This document shows, in pieces, positions 1 to 11,410 of a DNA stretch of 64,000 bases (positions are counted from its first letter, which is position 1; the number at the start of each line of letters is the position of its first letter). This DNA comes from Bolinopsis microptera. Taxonomy: Eukaryota; Ctenophora; Tentaculata; Lobata; Bolinopsidae. A program made the position numbers and the translations under genes. The notes beneath the pieces are model-generated. The model was not told the origin of the DNA. It saw nothing but the letters and a program-made list of their open reading frames with translations, and did no database searches. The DNA lies in assembly GCF_026151205.1 (NCBI RefSeq), contig NC_087076.1, forward strand, positions 13,997,675 to 14,061,674, read 5' to 3'.

Positions 1-2400
1 AATTATAACAGGGTTGAATTCCATACTATACGTGTGTGGTACAAATGATTCCATGAGAGTATTGAGGAAGTTTGGGGTTGTCAATTGTTTTTGCCATCCG
101 TCTTATGAAACCTGCCATGATGGCTGAAATATAGTATTCCGATTTTGAAAACGTATTTCCATTTATCAACGGGTTGTAATGTCTAAACATTTTAAAAGAT
201 TTTATTGTGTTTAAAAACTTTTAAACATTTCCCCTTTAATTTTTGAAAATTTCCTCTCCACCAACAAAAAACTAAACTAAAAATTTAATTTCTTGGAGAT
301 TTGTATTCAGGTTATCACCAGTCTGTGATTTGATTTACTTGAAATTACACGCTTGTCACTAACCGACAAGTAAGACTAGGTCAACAAATCTGAAGTTTAT
401 TCTGAAATATACTATGTTTCTCCCCAGCATCTGCTGCATCAACAAAGGGTATGTTTGTCTTTTCACAAAACAGTGGACACCATGACCGTCACCAGTATTT
501 ACTATAAATATGGTTGGTGGAAGTACCTGTGCGCTCGATTGAAACTTCTCCCAAAGGTGAATAATGCGGGCTTTGAAAGTAGACTTACTATGGGGAGGTT
601 CTACATTGGATTAGTAGTCGTTCCTATGAGGTAGCGTTGGTTCTATCTTGTGGCATCGTAGGAGACAATCAGCACATCATTTCACCAACCGAAACTCTCG
701 TTTCAGCGTCGGCGGGACATGAGATGATTTGTTCCGTTTTAGCCCTTTGTGGTACCTTAGCCCCACAAACATTCCTTGTAACTCTCCCCATGAAAGCTGT
801 CTCCTTCCTCCTGGCGCAAAGTTGCATTCGTAATACTTCGTGCATAATATATATGGTTGTCGTATCAAATAAAATAATTACCGGATGAGTATCAAATTTA
901 GCTGTAGCCGGTTGTTATCTCAACCTGTGTTGTAATATCGTAAGTCGTAACTCAACTTTTGGAACCGTGAGTCTTAGCTTCTGATTCTGATACAGGGGTC
1001 ATGAGGATATTCATTAGCCACGATAAGCTCTTTTCGGGGAAGTCTCTCCTTATTAGCATCAATGAGAGTACTTAGTGATGTTGTGTTATATTATTGTGAT
1101 GCTGCATCTGCTGCTGAGTTTACATTGTTCGGCATCACAACTCTGTTGGAACCTTGTTCCTCTTTGCGTATCTTTTTATATCCGTATGTTTTAACATGTA
1201 CCTACTACTCTACTACCTATGGTTTCTATGAAGCTCAGTTTCATTTGTTTATTGTTATTTGAATATTATTGAACTAGACTTTTCCTCTTCTCTAGCCACT
1301 TCAAACAATGATTTTGCTATTTTGAGGGTCCTATTATTAGCATGAAGTATTTTTCGTATGAACTTTGGCTGGTATTCTGTCAGAGGTATGCAGAGCTTCT
1401 GTTGAATCAATTTCCTACCGAATACCGATGCCTCCTTTCTCAAAGTGCAGGAAGGCTTTACCCACATTCAGTAGTCAGTCCTCTAATCGGAACGACCTAC
1501 CCATACCCATAATCCACATGAGAAACTCTTGAATTATAGGCTAGGTCCAAGTTTCTTGAATTTTCATATTTAGTGGCGTTATGCTTATTTTTTTTAAGAG
1601 TGTCATTTTATGAGTATTCACTGCTCGTATTTGTAAAGCGAGTTCCTTGATAGCGTCTGAATGTGAATACTGCTTTGAATACTTTCTAATGACCCGACTA
1701 TCAAATATTATGAAATCACTCTCAACTGTGTCATATATTTTCGCTAAACATTTAACTTGAATTTTAGATAATCTTTATGCTTAATCGCAGGCATTTTTAA
1801 ATAACTCTTCCAAACTATTTCCAAGAGGAAGGTAAAATCTTCACACTGTTCAACGATTTCTTTAGAATAGGAAATTTCTGGACAAGGAGACTTTTTCAGA
1901 AAGCGTGTAATTTTTTGGAGTACTCACTACCCGTATTAGTAAAGTGAATTCCACGATAGTGTCTAGTTGCCCCTAACCGCCTCATGAAATACAAAAATAG
2001 CTGGGGTTTGTGTGCTGTTGGTTGGTAAAATTTCAGACAGTCGAAACATGTCTTCACGACGTCCTGCGTTAAAGCTAATAGAATAGGCATTTAGTCTGGA
2101 TATGTATTGATGCTTTTCATACAAACAAGTTAAACCAAATTCTTTTATGTTAACAAGGTGAGATTTGTTGTAGGAGGGACATCTAATCAAGGCATCTATT
2201 ATTACTTTAATGCCAGAATGGCCTTTTCCTTAGAATACTGTTTTAATAATAAAAGACAAGAAAAGTTTGTTTATAAATGCATGTGAGGAAATCAAACTTC
2301 AAAACATATGATAATACATTCCATTTTAATATTCTATTCCAAAATCGCCCTCGAAAGTGTAAAAGTCAATCTAATCATTTCACAAATTCTTAAAAACAAA
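1..2400. other. Gene-poor AT-rich stretch
   Basis: I see no convincing gene here. A 70-codon minus-strand frame at 1,255-1,467 has protein-like composition (many Lys, Glu and Arg) but no recognised motif. A ~58-bp segment occurs twice on the plus strand (about 1,613-1,670 and 1,918-1,975); on the minus strand both copies encode a similar peptide ending FTN-T-SEYS, so the region probably holds two degenerate copies of a repeat-borne exon. Confidence 0.4.
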
Positions 2401-2413
2401 ACCACGACAACTC

Positions 2414-2602
2414 CTATCTGTCTCCGAGATGGTCGTACCCTAGCTCCGTGTTCATGACATCCTCGCTGTCTCCAGAGGCTCCATTCTCCTCTTGCCACTT
2501 CTTATGTGCAGCATGCCAGATTGGGTAGGCTCCTTGAGCTTGCATCTCCTCAACCAGGAACATGAATGAGATCAGTATCAGTATAGACAGCTTCATGGTC
2601 AT
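2414..2602 (-). CDS. Small secreted peptide candidate (62 aa)
   Basis: A complete 62-codon frame. It opens with a classic signal peptide: MTMKLS, then a hydrophobic core of Leu, Ile, Ser and Phe to about residue 17, then a polar region ending AQG near residue 24. The remaining ~38 residues are acidic, with two Trp and no Cys. A TATA box lies 51 nt upstream of the ATG and a variant poly(A) signal ATTAAA (2,325-2,330 on this strand) lies ~85 nt after the stop, so the unit looks like a complete one-exon gene. A second in-frame Met at codon 3 could also start. I do not recognise the family; a secreted or prepropeptide role is inferred from the signal peptide alone. Confidence 0.55.
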   Translation of the reverse strand: MTMKLSILILISFMFLVEEMQAQGAYPIWHAAHKKWQEENGASGDSEDVMNTELGYDHLGDR

Positions 2603-2652
2603 GCAATCTGTATCTCGACCAAGTAAAAGTACTGTAGCAGATAGCTTCTTCC

Positions 2653-2660
2653 CTTTTATA
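2653..2660 (-). promoter_or_regulatory. TATA box of the secreted peptide gene
   Basis: TATAAAAG on the minus strand, 51 nt before the start codon at 2,602. This would place the cap site roughly 20 nt before the ATG, giving a very short 5' leader. Confidence 0.5.
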
Positions 2661-3035
2661 CAGAAAAGCGATAGCTTGCCACCCTGTATCTTCTGAACGT
2701 ACGATTTTTAGCACTTCAGCGACAAACTATCTTTTCTTAGCCTTACCGACACTTAGTAAGTCAACACCTTTATTTTGCAACAACAGGAGGCTCGATATTT
2801 GGAGTTTAGGTGTTGGGTAACCGTTTAAGACAAAAATAAATATTGTTGAAGATAAATCCTTTGTTTGTGGGTATTCTCTTTTATTTTTATATATCTTTAG
2901 TTGAGGAACAAATAAGTACCATTTTGGTGGCATTCTAAGGAAGGCACATCAAATAAGTGCACAAATAAAAAATAAATACTTTTATTAAATACTAGTGACT
3001 AGGCTGCACATTGCCTTTGAGATCCAGCTCTGGGC

Positions 3036-3476
3036 TCAAATATGTGAGACCTTTAAAATCCAGTCTGTACCACGTAATAGCAGATGCAAGGCTTGGGTGG
3101 ACTCCACTTCCTTCTCCACAGTGGGTTCCCTGACCACACCAAAGCAAGTGTTCCAATATCCTGGCTTTGTTGGAACGATACCCTTTTCGTTTAGGAGAGT
3201 AGCAGCAAGCTCCTTTGTTCCCTCGAACGTTCTACTCATCATCAACTCCTCTTCCAATTCCCCCAGATCATGCGCATCATCAGAGGACATGTAGCACAGA
3301 TCACGAGAAGCACCCCCGAGTCCTGTTACTGCATCGGCAGCTTTCCGATCAAGAGCTGTTATACGGATTGTAACAGACACTTTCACGGAATGCCCCTTTA
3401 CGGTTAGGTCCATGGGAGTGTTCTCCATGTCTGCCATCTCACGGGTTATTGGTCCATATATCTTCAAGTACTCCAC
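3036..3476 (-). pseudogene. RAG1/Transib-like transposase, core fragment
   Basis: A 146-codon frame that matches, from memory, the core of a RAG1-like transposase family common in marine invertebrates: a beta-strand block with ALDRKAAD, then VTGLGGAS-DLCYMS, later a Tyr-Trp segment and the ending ALHLLLRGTDWILKV. One position where the family usually has the first Cys of a C-x2-C pair reads Arg (SRDLC). The frame stops at an in-frame TAG just after KVSHI, although similar coding continues beyond it (to about 2,995), so this is a broken internal piece. The downstream parts of such a protein occur separately at 7.1-7.5 kb and 12.5-12.8 kb. Confidence 0.5.
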
Positions 3477-3769
3477 AGTCTCTTAACCAAGTTGCAGTAC
3501 TATAGGCCTGTGGGTATTTTGTGACTGAGGTCGAGGCTGCTTCCACAACATCCTACTCCTCACCTCCCTTGTATTTAATAACTATGAGGCATATCATCGC
3601 CATGGTGATATTGTTTGTTTCAGCCGATCCCCGTAGGTAAAAGATGTTGTGACCCCACTACCATCGAAACCTCATTACGCTCCACAGGTGGATGAGTGAA
3701 GTGAAGTGACAACGCAAATGAAAATATTATGCCAGGTATGCATAAACCAAATAAAATAAAATATACCTG

Positions 3770-4090
3770 CGATTAAAAAGTGTGATAACATATAATATGA
3801 ACACTGCAATTAGCAGGTATAAATTTCACAATAGTGAGCATAAATAAATAAAAAAAGGAATAAATAAAGGCCACTGCAATTAGCAGGGATAATGAGATTA
3901 TGACTTTATTCAAATTACTGATTTTTCTGAATAGACTCGGTGAAGACAGATTTTAATGGAATTAAAACGGTAATAATAATGTTACCTTAGCCTGTAAGAT
4001 CTTTCATCTTTCGCAAATCCACCGAAGATTTATCCATTTGGGACTGGTTAATCCCCGCTAAAAATGTGAGGTTTACGATATTGGACATGT
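3770..4090. repeat. CTGCAATTAGCAGG repeats and a dispersed repeat
   Basis: Two copies of a CTGCAATTAGCAGG box (about 3,807 and 3,872) related to the 35-bp satellite further right; a third copy with the same flank (GGGATAATGAG) is at about 4,625. From 3,925 to 4,090 follows a dispersed repeat seen again at 18,095-18,260 and 18,940-19,035, which on the minus strand encodes an exon-like peptide ending LRKILQAK at a GT splice donor. Confidence 0.6.
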
Positions 4091-4196
4091 TTAAAGTATG
4101 CAGCAATGGGAGTATTAGCAATTACAAAATATAGTCCTTATAGCAATAACAATATTGGTCGGATTTATAAATTTAAATAACCCTTATATAAACTTA

Positions 4197-4245
4197 GGGG
4201 TCGTTCACATATTACGTAATCATCACGTAATATGTGAACGACCCC
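4197..4245. mobile_element. 49-bp hairpin MITE, Harbinger-like
   Basis: Perfect 21-bp inverted arms (GGGGTCGTTCACATATTACG... and its complement) around a 7-base loop, flanked by a TTA on each side (4,194-4,196 and 4,246-4,248). A TTA target duplication with GGGGTC-type ends fits PIF/Harbinger elements. It is almost nothing but two terminal repeats, the smallest possible MITE. Confidence 0.55.
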
Positions 4246-4249
4246 TTAC

Positions 4250-4900
4250 TGTTCGCCATGAATTCCAGGGAATCCCTTGCGTTGAGTCTCTGCTTTTTTC
4301 CTCTGTAATTTAAACATCAGTCGGTATATAAAATATATATATATATATAACATAAGTCGTTGCACAAATAAATTTCCTAGTGCTCTGCCGTAATGGATTT
4401 ATTTTAGCTAGAATGAATTTGGTACGGAGTCTTGCAAGTACATGCATGGGTTTTAACATGGGTTTTTTCCGCAGCTTAATTCATTATTGGCGAAATCGGT
4501 TGACATTTTTATACATCGGACTTTTCAGTCATAAACTCCGATGTTGTTGGACGTATTGAAGCAAACATTACGCGGGATGTAGCTTCTGTTTAAAATAACA
4601 GTGTGATCTTATAAATAAAGGGAACTGCAATTAGCAGGGATAATGAGGTTATGACTATATATACAATATAAATACTATCTGAGGTTACTTCCCAGGAAGC
4701 ACAGGTAAGACAGGCCCATTATTGTATCTATGATTGTTTGACTATTACCGGTGCTGCATCCAGAGATGTAACCTCAGCAATAAATTTCTCAACCGGGATC
4801 AGCCTGCTCTTTACAGCCAGGTTTGAACCATGTTCGGGTTAGCCGCTCTGCTTGCAGATTCATTGTATTTTGCAATGCTCCTTCTCTGCTATTTTGCTGG
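4250..4900. other. No gene seen; TA microsatellite
   Basis: Contains an (AT)n run at about 4,328-4,350 and one CTGCAATTAGCAGG repeat flank at 4,620-4,660. No coding or RNA signal was found. Confidence 0.4.
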
Positions 4901-6340
4901 CATCTCTCCCACACAATCTTATTTGCGGCTTGATAAATAAATGACAATATACGCTGCTGTTAGCAAGTTTGATAAATAAATTATAATATACGCTGCTGTT
5001 AGCAGATTTTAAGAACGACACTTGATAATACTTAGTTACAATGTTCCTCCCTAAGAAATACAGGTAAGACAGGAGATACACTGTATTCATGATTTCCAAG
5101 TCAGTTACCTGTGCTTCTGCGCATAAAATCGCTTCTGTGTGCCGCTCCAGCTCTTTTGCCCGAGATTTGATTGCACAGGTATTTCACCTCTGCACATTTG
5201 ACAATCTAGGCTTTATAATTCAATTTCTGAAGCTAGTTCCTTTTTCGGTTAATAGAATAGGCACCTCTCGAATAACTACTGCTGTTAGCAGATTTTAAAA
5301 ACGACACTTGATACTACTTTGTTACAATGTTCCTCCCCAAGAAACACAGGAAAGACAGGAGATATATTGTATTCATGATTTCCATGTCAGTTACCTGTGC
5401 TTCTGCGCATAAAATCGCTTCTATGTGCCGCTCCAGCTCTATTACCCGAGATTTGATTGCACAGGTATTGCACCTCTGCACATTTGACAATCTATGCCGT
5501 GCTTCGTAGGTGGCTTGTGCCAGCGAATAGGCACCTCTCGAATAACTACTCCGACCAGTATTCCCTCTCCCGACCATGGTTAACTTTCGCTTTGCATTAT
5601 AGCAAAGCTTGAGTTTAGACCTTTCGTGCAGTTAGCAGGTTTGATGAATAAATAATATACCTGCAGTGACAATCTATGCCGTGTTTCGTAGGTGGCTTGT
5701 GCCAGTGGATAGGCACCTCTCGAATAACTACTCCGACCAGTATTCCCTCTCCCGACCATGGTTAACTTTCGCTTTGCATTATAGCAAAGCTTGAGTTTAG
5801 ACCTTTCGTGCAGTTAGCAGGTTTGATAAATAGGTAATATACCTGCAGTTAGCAGGTTTGATAAATAAATAATATACCTGCAGTTAGCAGTTTTGATAAA
5901 TAAATAGTATACCTGCAGTTAGCAGGTTACAAAACAGCGACACTGCAGTTAGCAGGTGTTGTGATACAAAAATGATACAACCTATTTCAGTACAATGTTC
6001 CTCCCCACGAAACACAGGTAAGACAGGAGATATACTGTATTCATGATCACCATGTCAGTTACCTGTGCTTCTGCGCATAAAATCGCTTCTGTGTGCCGCT
6101 CCAGCTCTATTACCCGAGATTTGATTGCACAGGTATTGCACATTTGACAATCTATGCCGTTCTTCGTAGGTCGCTTGTGCCAGTGGATAGGCACCTCTCG
6201 AATAACTACTCCGACCAGTATTCCCTCTCCCGACCATGGTTAACTTTCGCTTTGCATTATAGCAAAGCTTGAGTCAAGACCTTTCGTGCAGTTAGCAGGT
6301 TTGATAAATAAATAATATACCTGCTGTTATCAATTAAGGG
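4900..6340. repeat. ~400-bp repeat unit, copies 1-4, with satellite runs
   Basis: The unit contains, in + order: GTTACAATGTTCCTCCCC, a CAGGTAAGACAGGAGATA segment, the stretch ACCTGTGCTTCTGCGCATAA, GATTTGATTGCACAGG, GGATAGGCACCTCTCGAATA, CTCCGACCAGTATTCCCTCT and CCATGGTTAACTTTCGC, then runs of the 35-bp satellite. Complete or partial copies start near 5,035, 5,310, 5,665 and 5,985; further copies are near 7,785, 8,200, 9,640, 10,135, 10,268, 11,215 and a stray one at 37,785. The minus strand of the better copies keeps an open frame of 60-87 codons beginning MVGRGNTGRSSYSRGAY and containing CNTCAIKSRVIELERHIEAI, a short helical segment with a Cys pair. Selection for coding is possible but unproven. 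Confidence 0.7.
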
Positions 6341-6464
6341 AGACAGCTATGTGATGGATATTGGATATATATATATATGTATATTATGTTCGACAGCGTT
6401 TTCGCAAATCTCCCTTATGAGGGATCACTTAAACTATGACTTTATGTGATAATATTCTGGTAGA

Positions 6465-6770
6465 TTAGACATGTGTCTGTTTGGAAAATCCCGTGCAGAA
6501 TATTGAACGGTCTATATTCGCGATCACCCCCTCCCCCATAAAATCTGGAAAACTGGCAATGGTTTCCCCTATGCGGCCATGAAGACATTCATTTCCCAAA
6601 GGTTTAGCCCCTTCAAGACCAATTTCTTCAGGTGATTTATCAGGAGTAGCCACGAATAGAATAGGGGGTCGCCTTATACCCCCAAGTCATTTTTCAAAAA
6701 CTCTTTAATCTGTTCGTTAATCATATTATCAAGACGCTTATGTGGCCACCTTATTTTCATTAGTTCTAAT
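6465..6770 (-). pseudogene. Transposon-type ORF fragment (DKSPEEIGLEG family)
   Basis: The minus strand encodes RWPHKRLDNMINEQIKEFLK, then after a frame break a peptide with ATPDKSPEEIGLEG and LGNECLHGRIGETIASF. The same peptide starts the 202-codon ORF at 15,713-16,321 and recurs at 12,840-12,928. The piece is truncated at about 6,465, where sequence likeness to the other copies ends. I do not know the family; its company suggests a second ORF or a distal domain of the RAG1-like element. Confidence 0.5.
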
Positions 6771-7113
6771 GCCGAGGCGGGTTTATCTTTTAAATCTTGT
6801 TGCGATTTTCAGGATTTTCGAAGAACCCACCTGTTTTTATGTTCTTTGTTATGTTTGGTAGATTTCTCGAATGTCATGTGTTCAAATTTTACAATTTTGT
6901 AATATTCATAATGATTCGGTCCACTTTTGTTTGAACCATTCTCAACACTCCTTACAGGCGCATCGGCATTAACAAATTTAATCTGTCAGTGAATTCGATC
7001 TCGCAGTTCGTTTTAATTTTAACTTCTAAATTCTTGTAATGCTTCTTCACTAGTGGTAAAGGGACTTGCTGTATAAAGGCCAAACGACAAAAAGGATGTA
7101 GCTTCTGTTTTTT

Positions 7114-7545
7114 TTAAACAGCGTGATCACACTTGTGAATTGCGTGTGAACTCATATTCTTTAATATTTCTTCAGAGAAAATTTTGTCGTATATTGGCCG
7201 TTTAAACTGGGATAGAATGATTTCCTTTGTATCAGCACAGAATTTCTTGAACTTATCAACATCAATGTCATGAGAGTTGTTATAGAGCTTTCATATGGCA
7301 TAGGCTCTACTACAAAGATCGTGAAGACTGTCCCGATATCGCTCAGGCACTTGGTTAACCAGAACTGCGAGATTAGCTTCTGATCCTAACAGTGCATGGA
7401 TAATATTACCGGTTGTGGATGTTCCTCCCTTACCAGTAGAGTCTGGAATGTCTATGGCAAGGTGGGTGTGTTCCTTCAGCTGTGCACGAACATTCTTTGT
7501 TCTAATATCTTGAAATGTTTCCTGATTTCCTCGCTTTTTGTGGAC
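7114..7545 (-). pseudogene. RAG1/Transib-like transposase, TGKGGTSTTGN segment
   Basis: The minus strand reads through HLAIDIPDSTGKGGTSTTGN, then a helical stretch with LVNQVPERYRDSLHDLCSRA, one in-frame TGA, and DVDKFKKFCADTKEIILSQF, ending at TAA (7,114). In RAG1 and Transib transposases a similar Gly/Thr-rich -GN- motif followed by a P-E-R helix lies between the second and third catalytic acids, and I base the call on that recalled pattern. It is broken by the TGA and cut at both sides. The related block at 16.3-17.2 kb lacks exactly this segment. Confidence 0.5.
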
Positions 7546-7784
7546 GAAGGAGACATGGCTACTAATTAATTAAGATATGATCGGACGAGTGACTGCCATT
7601 TTTGCAAGTTCTGGTTTTAGAACCTTGATCTAATAATAATAGACTTAATAATATTAAAAATATCTAAATCGTCAATATAGACAAGAAGGAGTATGTTTGA
7701 AGATGTGAATGTGCACAACTCTTCTATAACCCGTAGAAAAACGATAACTTTGGTCGAGGTTTCAATTCTCTACGATGTCGAGAA

Positions 7785-8290
7785 GGTGGCTTGTGCCAGT
7801 GGATAGGCACCTCTCGAATAACTACTCCGACCAGTATTCCATCTCCCGACCATAGTTAACTTTTGCTTTGCATTATAGCAAAGCTTGAGTTTAGACCTTT
7901 CGTGCAGTTAGCAGGTTTGATAAATAAATAATATACCTGCAGTTAGCAGGTTTGATAAATAAATTATATACCTGCAGTTAGCAGGTTTGATAAATAAATT
8001 ATATACCTGCACTTCTAGTTAGCAGGTTGGATAAATAAATTATATACCTGCAGTTAGCAGGTTGGATAAATAAATTATATACCTGCACTTCTAGTTAGCA
8101 GTTTTGATAAATAAATAGTATACCTGCAGTTAGCAGGTTACAAAACAGCGACACTGCAGTTAGCAGGTGTTGTGATACAAAAATGATACAACCTATTTCA
8201 GTACAATGTTCCTCCCCACGAAACACAGGTAAGACAGGAGATATACTGTATTCATGATCACCATGTCAGTGCTTCTGCTCATAATTAATG
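7785..8290. repeat. ~400-bp unit copies flanking a satellite run
   Basis: The right half of the ~400-bp unit (7,785-7,910) is followed by about seven 35-bp satellite monomers (7,905-8,140), then the left half of another unit (8,150-8,280), cut off at TCAGTGCTTCTGCTCATAA. Two monomers carry a short TTCTAG-type insertion between CCTGCA and GTTAGCAGG. Confidence 0.75.
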
Positions 8291-8815
8291 GACCTTTAGC
8301 TTTGGTGATAAAAACGATCATTACCCCTCATCTGGCTTCAATCTTTATTCCTTTTGCAGAATAAAGCTAACCTACACTGTTTTCCAAATTGATTTAAAAC
8401 GACGAATACTATAGGGGCAAAATCATCGATTAGAAGCTTTTATCTTAAAGAGTGAACGTGGAACAGATCCTGTTGCACGGTGGAGAAATAGATTTGAAAC
8501 CAAACTAGCACCTTTTCTATTATGAAATCTTTCAGTAGGTGAAATGAATTGTATTAATTTTCACTTGTCAGATTCGTACAAGCACACAGTAATCTCGCCG
8601 TTAGGGATGGTGGTCGGTAATGGACCGACTGACACAATGAGATGCGACCTACACTGAGGATACAAGAGCTAAATCAATATACTATTGTACAAACAGTTAA
8701 ATTTTTACAAAAATGGTGGTCGGTAATGGACCGACTAACACAAAGATTCGACTTTTAGTTTAGTATATTAGAATAAAACAATATGGTTTATGTTTGAAGT
8801 ATGATATGGTATAAT
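8290..8815. other. No gene seen; small duplicated motif
   Basis: A 22-bp motif, GGTGGTCGGTAATGGACCGA, occurs twice (about 8,609 and 8,713) in otherwise unremarkable AT-rich sequence. It contains the short palindrome TCGGTAATGGACCGA. No coding signal. Confidence 0.4.
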
Positions 8816-8817
8816 GA

Positions 8818-9094
8818 TCATTTATGATTATTCTTTTTTCTCTCCTCGCTGCACAGCGCGAAAGCGACCACAGCAATAAGGGAAGCGATTTTCTTGACCA
8901 CTTTTAGAGACATGTCATCCCTTGCCTTCAGCGCCTGCGGACTCTTCCTAGCGAACTTGCTGTAGGCCTGCTGCTCCTCATCCGTGCAGCTGTCCATTTC
9001 CCGGATCCAGGGTGATACTGCGATCATCTGGGCCTGTCCAATAGTGAAGATATCAGCTGTTCGTGCCAGCTTTTCTCCGTGGCGGAACTCGCTC
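8818..9094 (-). CDS. Exon-like ORF, unrecognised
   Basis: A 92-codon open frame preceded on the minus strand by a good splice acceptor (ACTACTTGCAG) and starting ESEFRHGEKLARTADIF. It contains MIAVSPWIREMD and a hydrophobic segment near the C end (VVKKIASLIAVVAFAL). A possible upstream exon lies at about 9,262-9,330 with a CAG|GTATGC donor, joining in phase to give a Pro/Leu-rich leader. An opposite reading also exists: on the plus strand a short exon after ATATAG (9,240-9,336) ends in TAA and is followed by AATAAA. I could not decide between the strands and do not recognise either product. Confidence 0.3.
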
Positions 9095-9409
9095 TCCTGC
9101 AAGTAGTTGGATGTAAGTTATATCTGACATTGGACAAGATAATTTGAAATTGGTACAATATATTGAGTACTATAGTTTGAATGCTAAAATAGGCCATTTA
9201 CAGTTTCAAGTGTAACTCATTTCTTATTCCATATAGATCAATTATGGATCAATGCATACCTGCAAGTGCGGATGAGGTAGAGTGGCAGGTGGCAAAGGCA
9301 CGTGCGGCAATTGCAAAGATCGGAGAAGACCCTTAAATTATTTTTAATAAAATTTTATTTTACAAGTTGTTTCTTATTGTGCTACCAACTTGGGATGCAA
9401 CACGCCGTT

Positions 9410-11410
9410 TTGCTGGCATCTCTCCCACACAATCTTATTTGCGGCTTGATAAATAAATGACAATATATACGCTGCTGTTAGCAGGCTTGATAAATAAATG
9501 ACAATATACGCTGCTGTTAGCAGGCTTGATAAATAAATTATAATATATACGCTGCTGTTAGCAGGCTTGATAAATAAATTATAATATATACGCTGCTGTT
9601 AGCAGATTTTAAAAACGACACTTGATACTACTTTGTTACAATGTTCCTCCCCAAGAAACACAGGTAAGACAGGAGATATAATACTGTATGCATGATTTCA
9701 TGTACTGTGTCAGTTACCTGTGCTTCTGCTCATAAAATCCCTTCTATGTGCCGCTCCTGCTCTTTTACCCGAGATTTGATTGCACAGGTATTGCACATTT
9801 GACAATCTATGCCGTGCTTCGTAGGTGGCTGGTGCCAGTGGATAGGCACCTCTCGAATAACTACTCCGACCAGTATTCCCTCTCCCGACCATGGTTAACT
9901 TTCGCCTTGCATTATAGCAAAGCTTAAGTTTATACCTTTCGTGCAGTTAGCAGGTTAGATAAATAAATAATATAGCTGCAGTACTAGCAGGTTTGATGAA
10001 TAAATAGTAAACCTGCAGTTAGCAGGTTGGATAAATAATTAATATACCTGCAGTTAGCAGGTTTGATAAATAAATTATATACCTGCAGCTGCAGTTAGCA
10101 GGTTTGATAAATAAATAGTATACCTGCATAGGATAGGCACCTCTCGAATAACTACTCCGACCAGTATTCCCTCTCCCGACCATGGTTAACTTTCGCTTTG
10201 CATTATAGCAAAGCTTGAGTTTAGACCTTTCGTGCAGTTAGCAGGTTTGATAAATAAATAATTTACCTGCAGTGACAATCTATGCCGTGTTTCGTAGGTG
10301 GCTTGTGCCAGTGGATAGGCACCTCTCGAATAACTAATCCGACCAGTATTCCCTCTCCCGACCATGGTTAACTTTCGCCTTGCATTATAGCAAAGCTTGA
10401 GTTTAGACCTTTCGTGCAGTTAGCAGGTTTAATAAATAAATAATATACCTACAGTTAGCAGGTTTGATAAATAAGTTATATACCTGCAGTTAGCAGGTTG
10501 GATAAATAAATTATTATATACCTGCAGTTCTAGTTAGCAGGTTGGATAAATAAATTATATACCTGCAGTTAGCAGGTTGGATAAATAAATTATATACCTG
10601 CAGTTAGCAGGTTTGATAAATAAATTATATACCTGCAGTTAGCAGGTTGGATAAATAAATTATATACCTGCAGTTAGCAGGTTTGATAAATAAATTATAT
10701 ACCTGCAGTTAGCAGGTTGGATAAATAAATTATATACCTGCAGTTAGCAGGTTTGATAAATAAATTATATACCTGCAGTTAGCAGGTTGGATAAATAAAT
10801 TATATACCTGCAGTTCTAGTTAGCAGGTTGGATAAATAAATTATATACCTGCAGTTAGCAGGTTGGATAAATAAATTATATACCTGCAGTTCTAGTTAGC
10901 AGGTTGGATAAATAAATTATATACCTGCAGTTAGCAGGTTGGATAAATAAATTATATACCTGCAGTTAGCAGGTTTGATAAATAAATAATATACCTGCAG
11001 TTAGCAGTTTTGATAAATAAATTATATACCTGCAGTTAGCAGGTTGGATAAATAAATTATATACCTGCAGTTAGCAGGTTTGATAAATAAATTATATACC
11101 TGCAGTTAGCAGGTTGGATAAATAAATTATATACCTGTAGCCTGCAGTTAGCAGGTTACAAAACAGTGACACTGCAGTTAGCAGGTGTTGTGATACAAAA
11201 ATGATACAACCTATTTCAGTACAATGTTCCTCCCCACGAAACACAGGTAAGACAGGAGATACACTGTATTCATGATTTCCAAGTCAGTTACCTGTGCTTC
11301 TGCGCATAAAATCGCTTCTGTGTGCCGCTCCAGCTCTTTTGCCCGAGATTTGATTGCACAGGTATTTCACCTCTGCACATTTGACAATCTAGGCTTTATA
11401 ATTCAATTTC
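9410..11410. repeat. Composite of ~400-bp units and satellite arrays
   Basis: In + order: four monomers of a longer satellite variant with GCTGCTGTTAGCAG (9,430-9,610), a ~400-bp unit (9,640-9,945), satellite (9,945-10,132), two right-half units (10,135-10,240; 10,268-10,420), the long 35-bp array (10,420-11,145), and a left-half unit (11,155-11,405). The units all face the same way. Confidence 0.75.
10420..11145. repeat. 35-bp satellite array, about 20 monomers
   Basis: The monomer is TTAGCAGG-TTTGATAAATAAATTATATA-CCTGCAG, 35 bp. Each junction forms ACCTGC-agtta-GCAGGT, a 6-bp stem with a 5-base loop, so every repeat can fold. Monomers alternate between TTTGATAAA and TTGGATAAA through much of 10,560-10,800, giving a 70-bp two-monomer higher-order unit. 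Some junctions are extended to CCTGCAGTTCTAGTTAGCAGG. Confidence 0.85.

Noticed and set aside
4328-4350. AT-repeat as a promoter element
   Set aside because: A plain (AT)n microsatellite with no gene beside it.
9262-9336. Metallothionein-like reading (CKCG...GTCGNCK) on the plus strand
   Set aside because: Interrupted by a stop after CKCG and lacking a start; better explained by one of two other frames.
4900-11410. CRISPR-like look of regularly spaced 35-bp units
   Set aside because: The 'spacers' are not unique; whole monomers are tandem copies, the genome is eukaryotic, and there are no cas genes.
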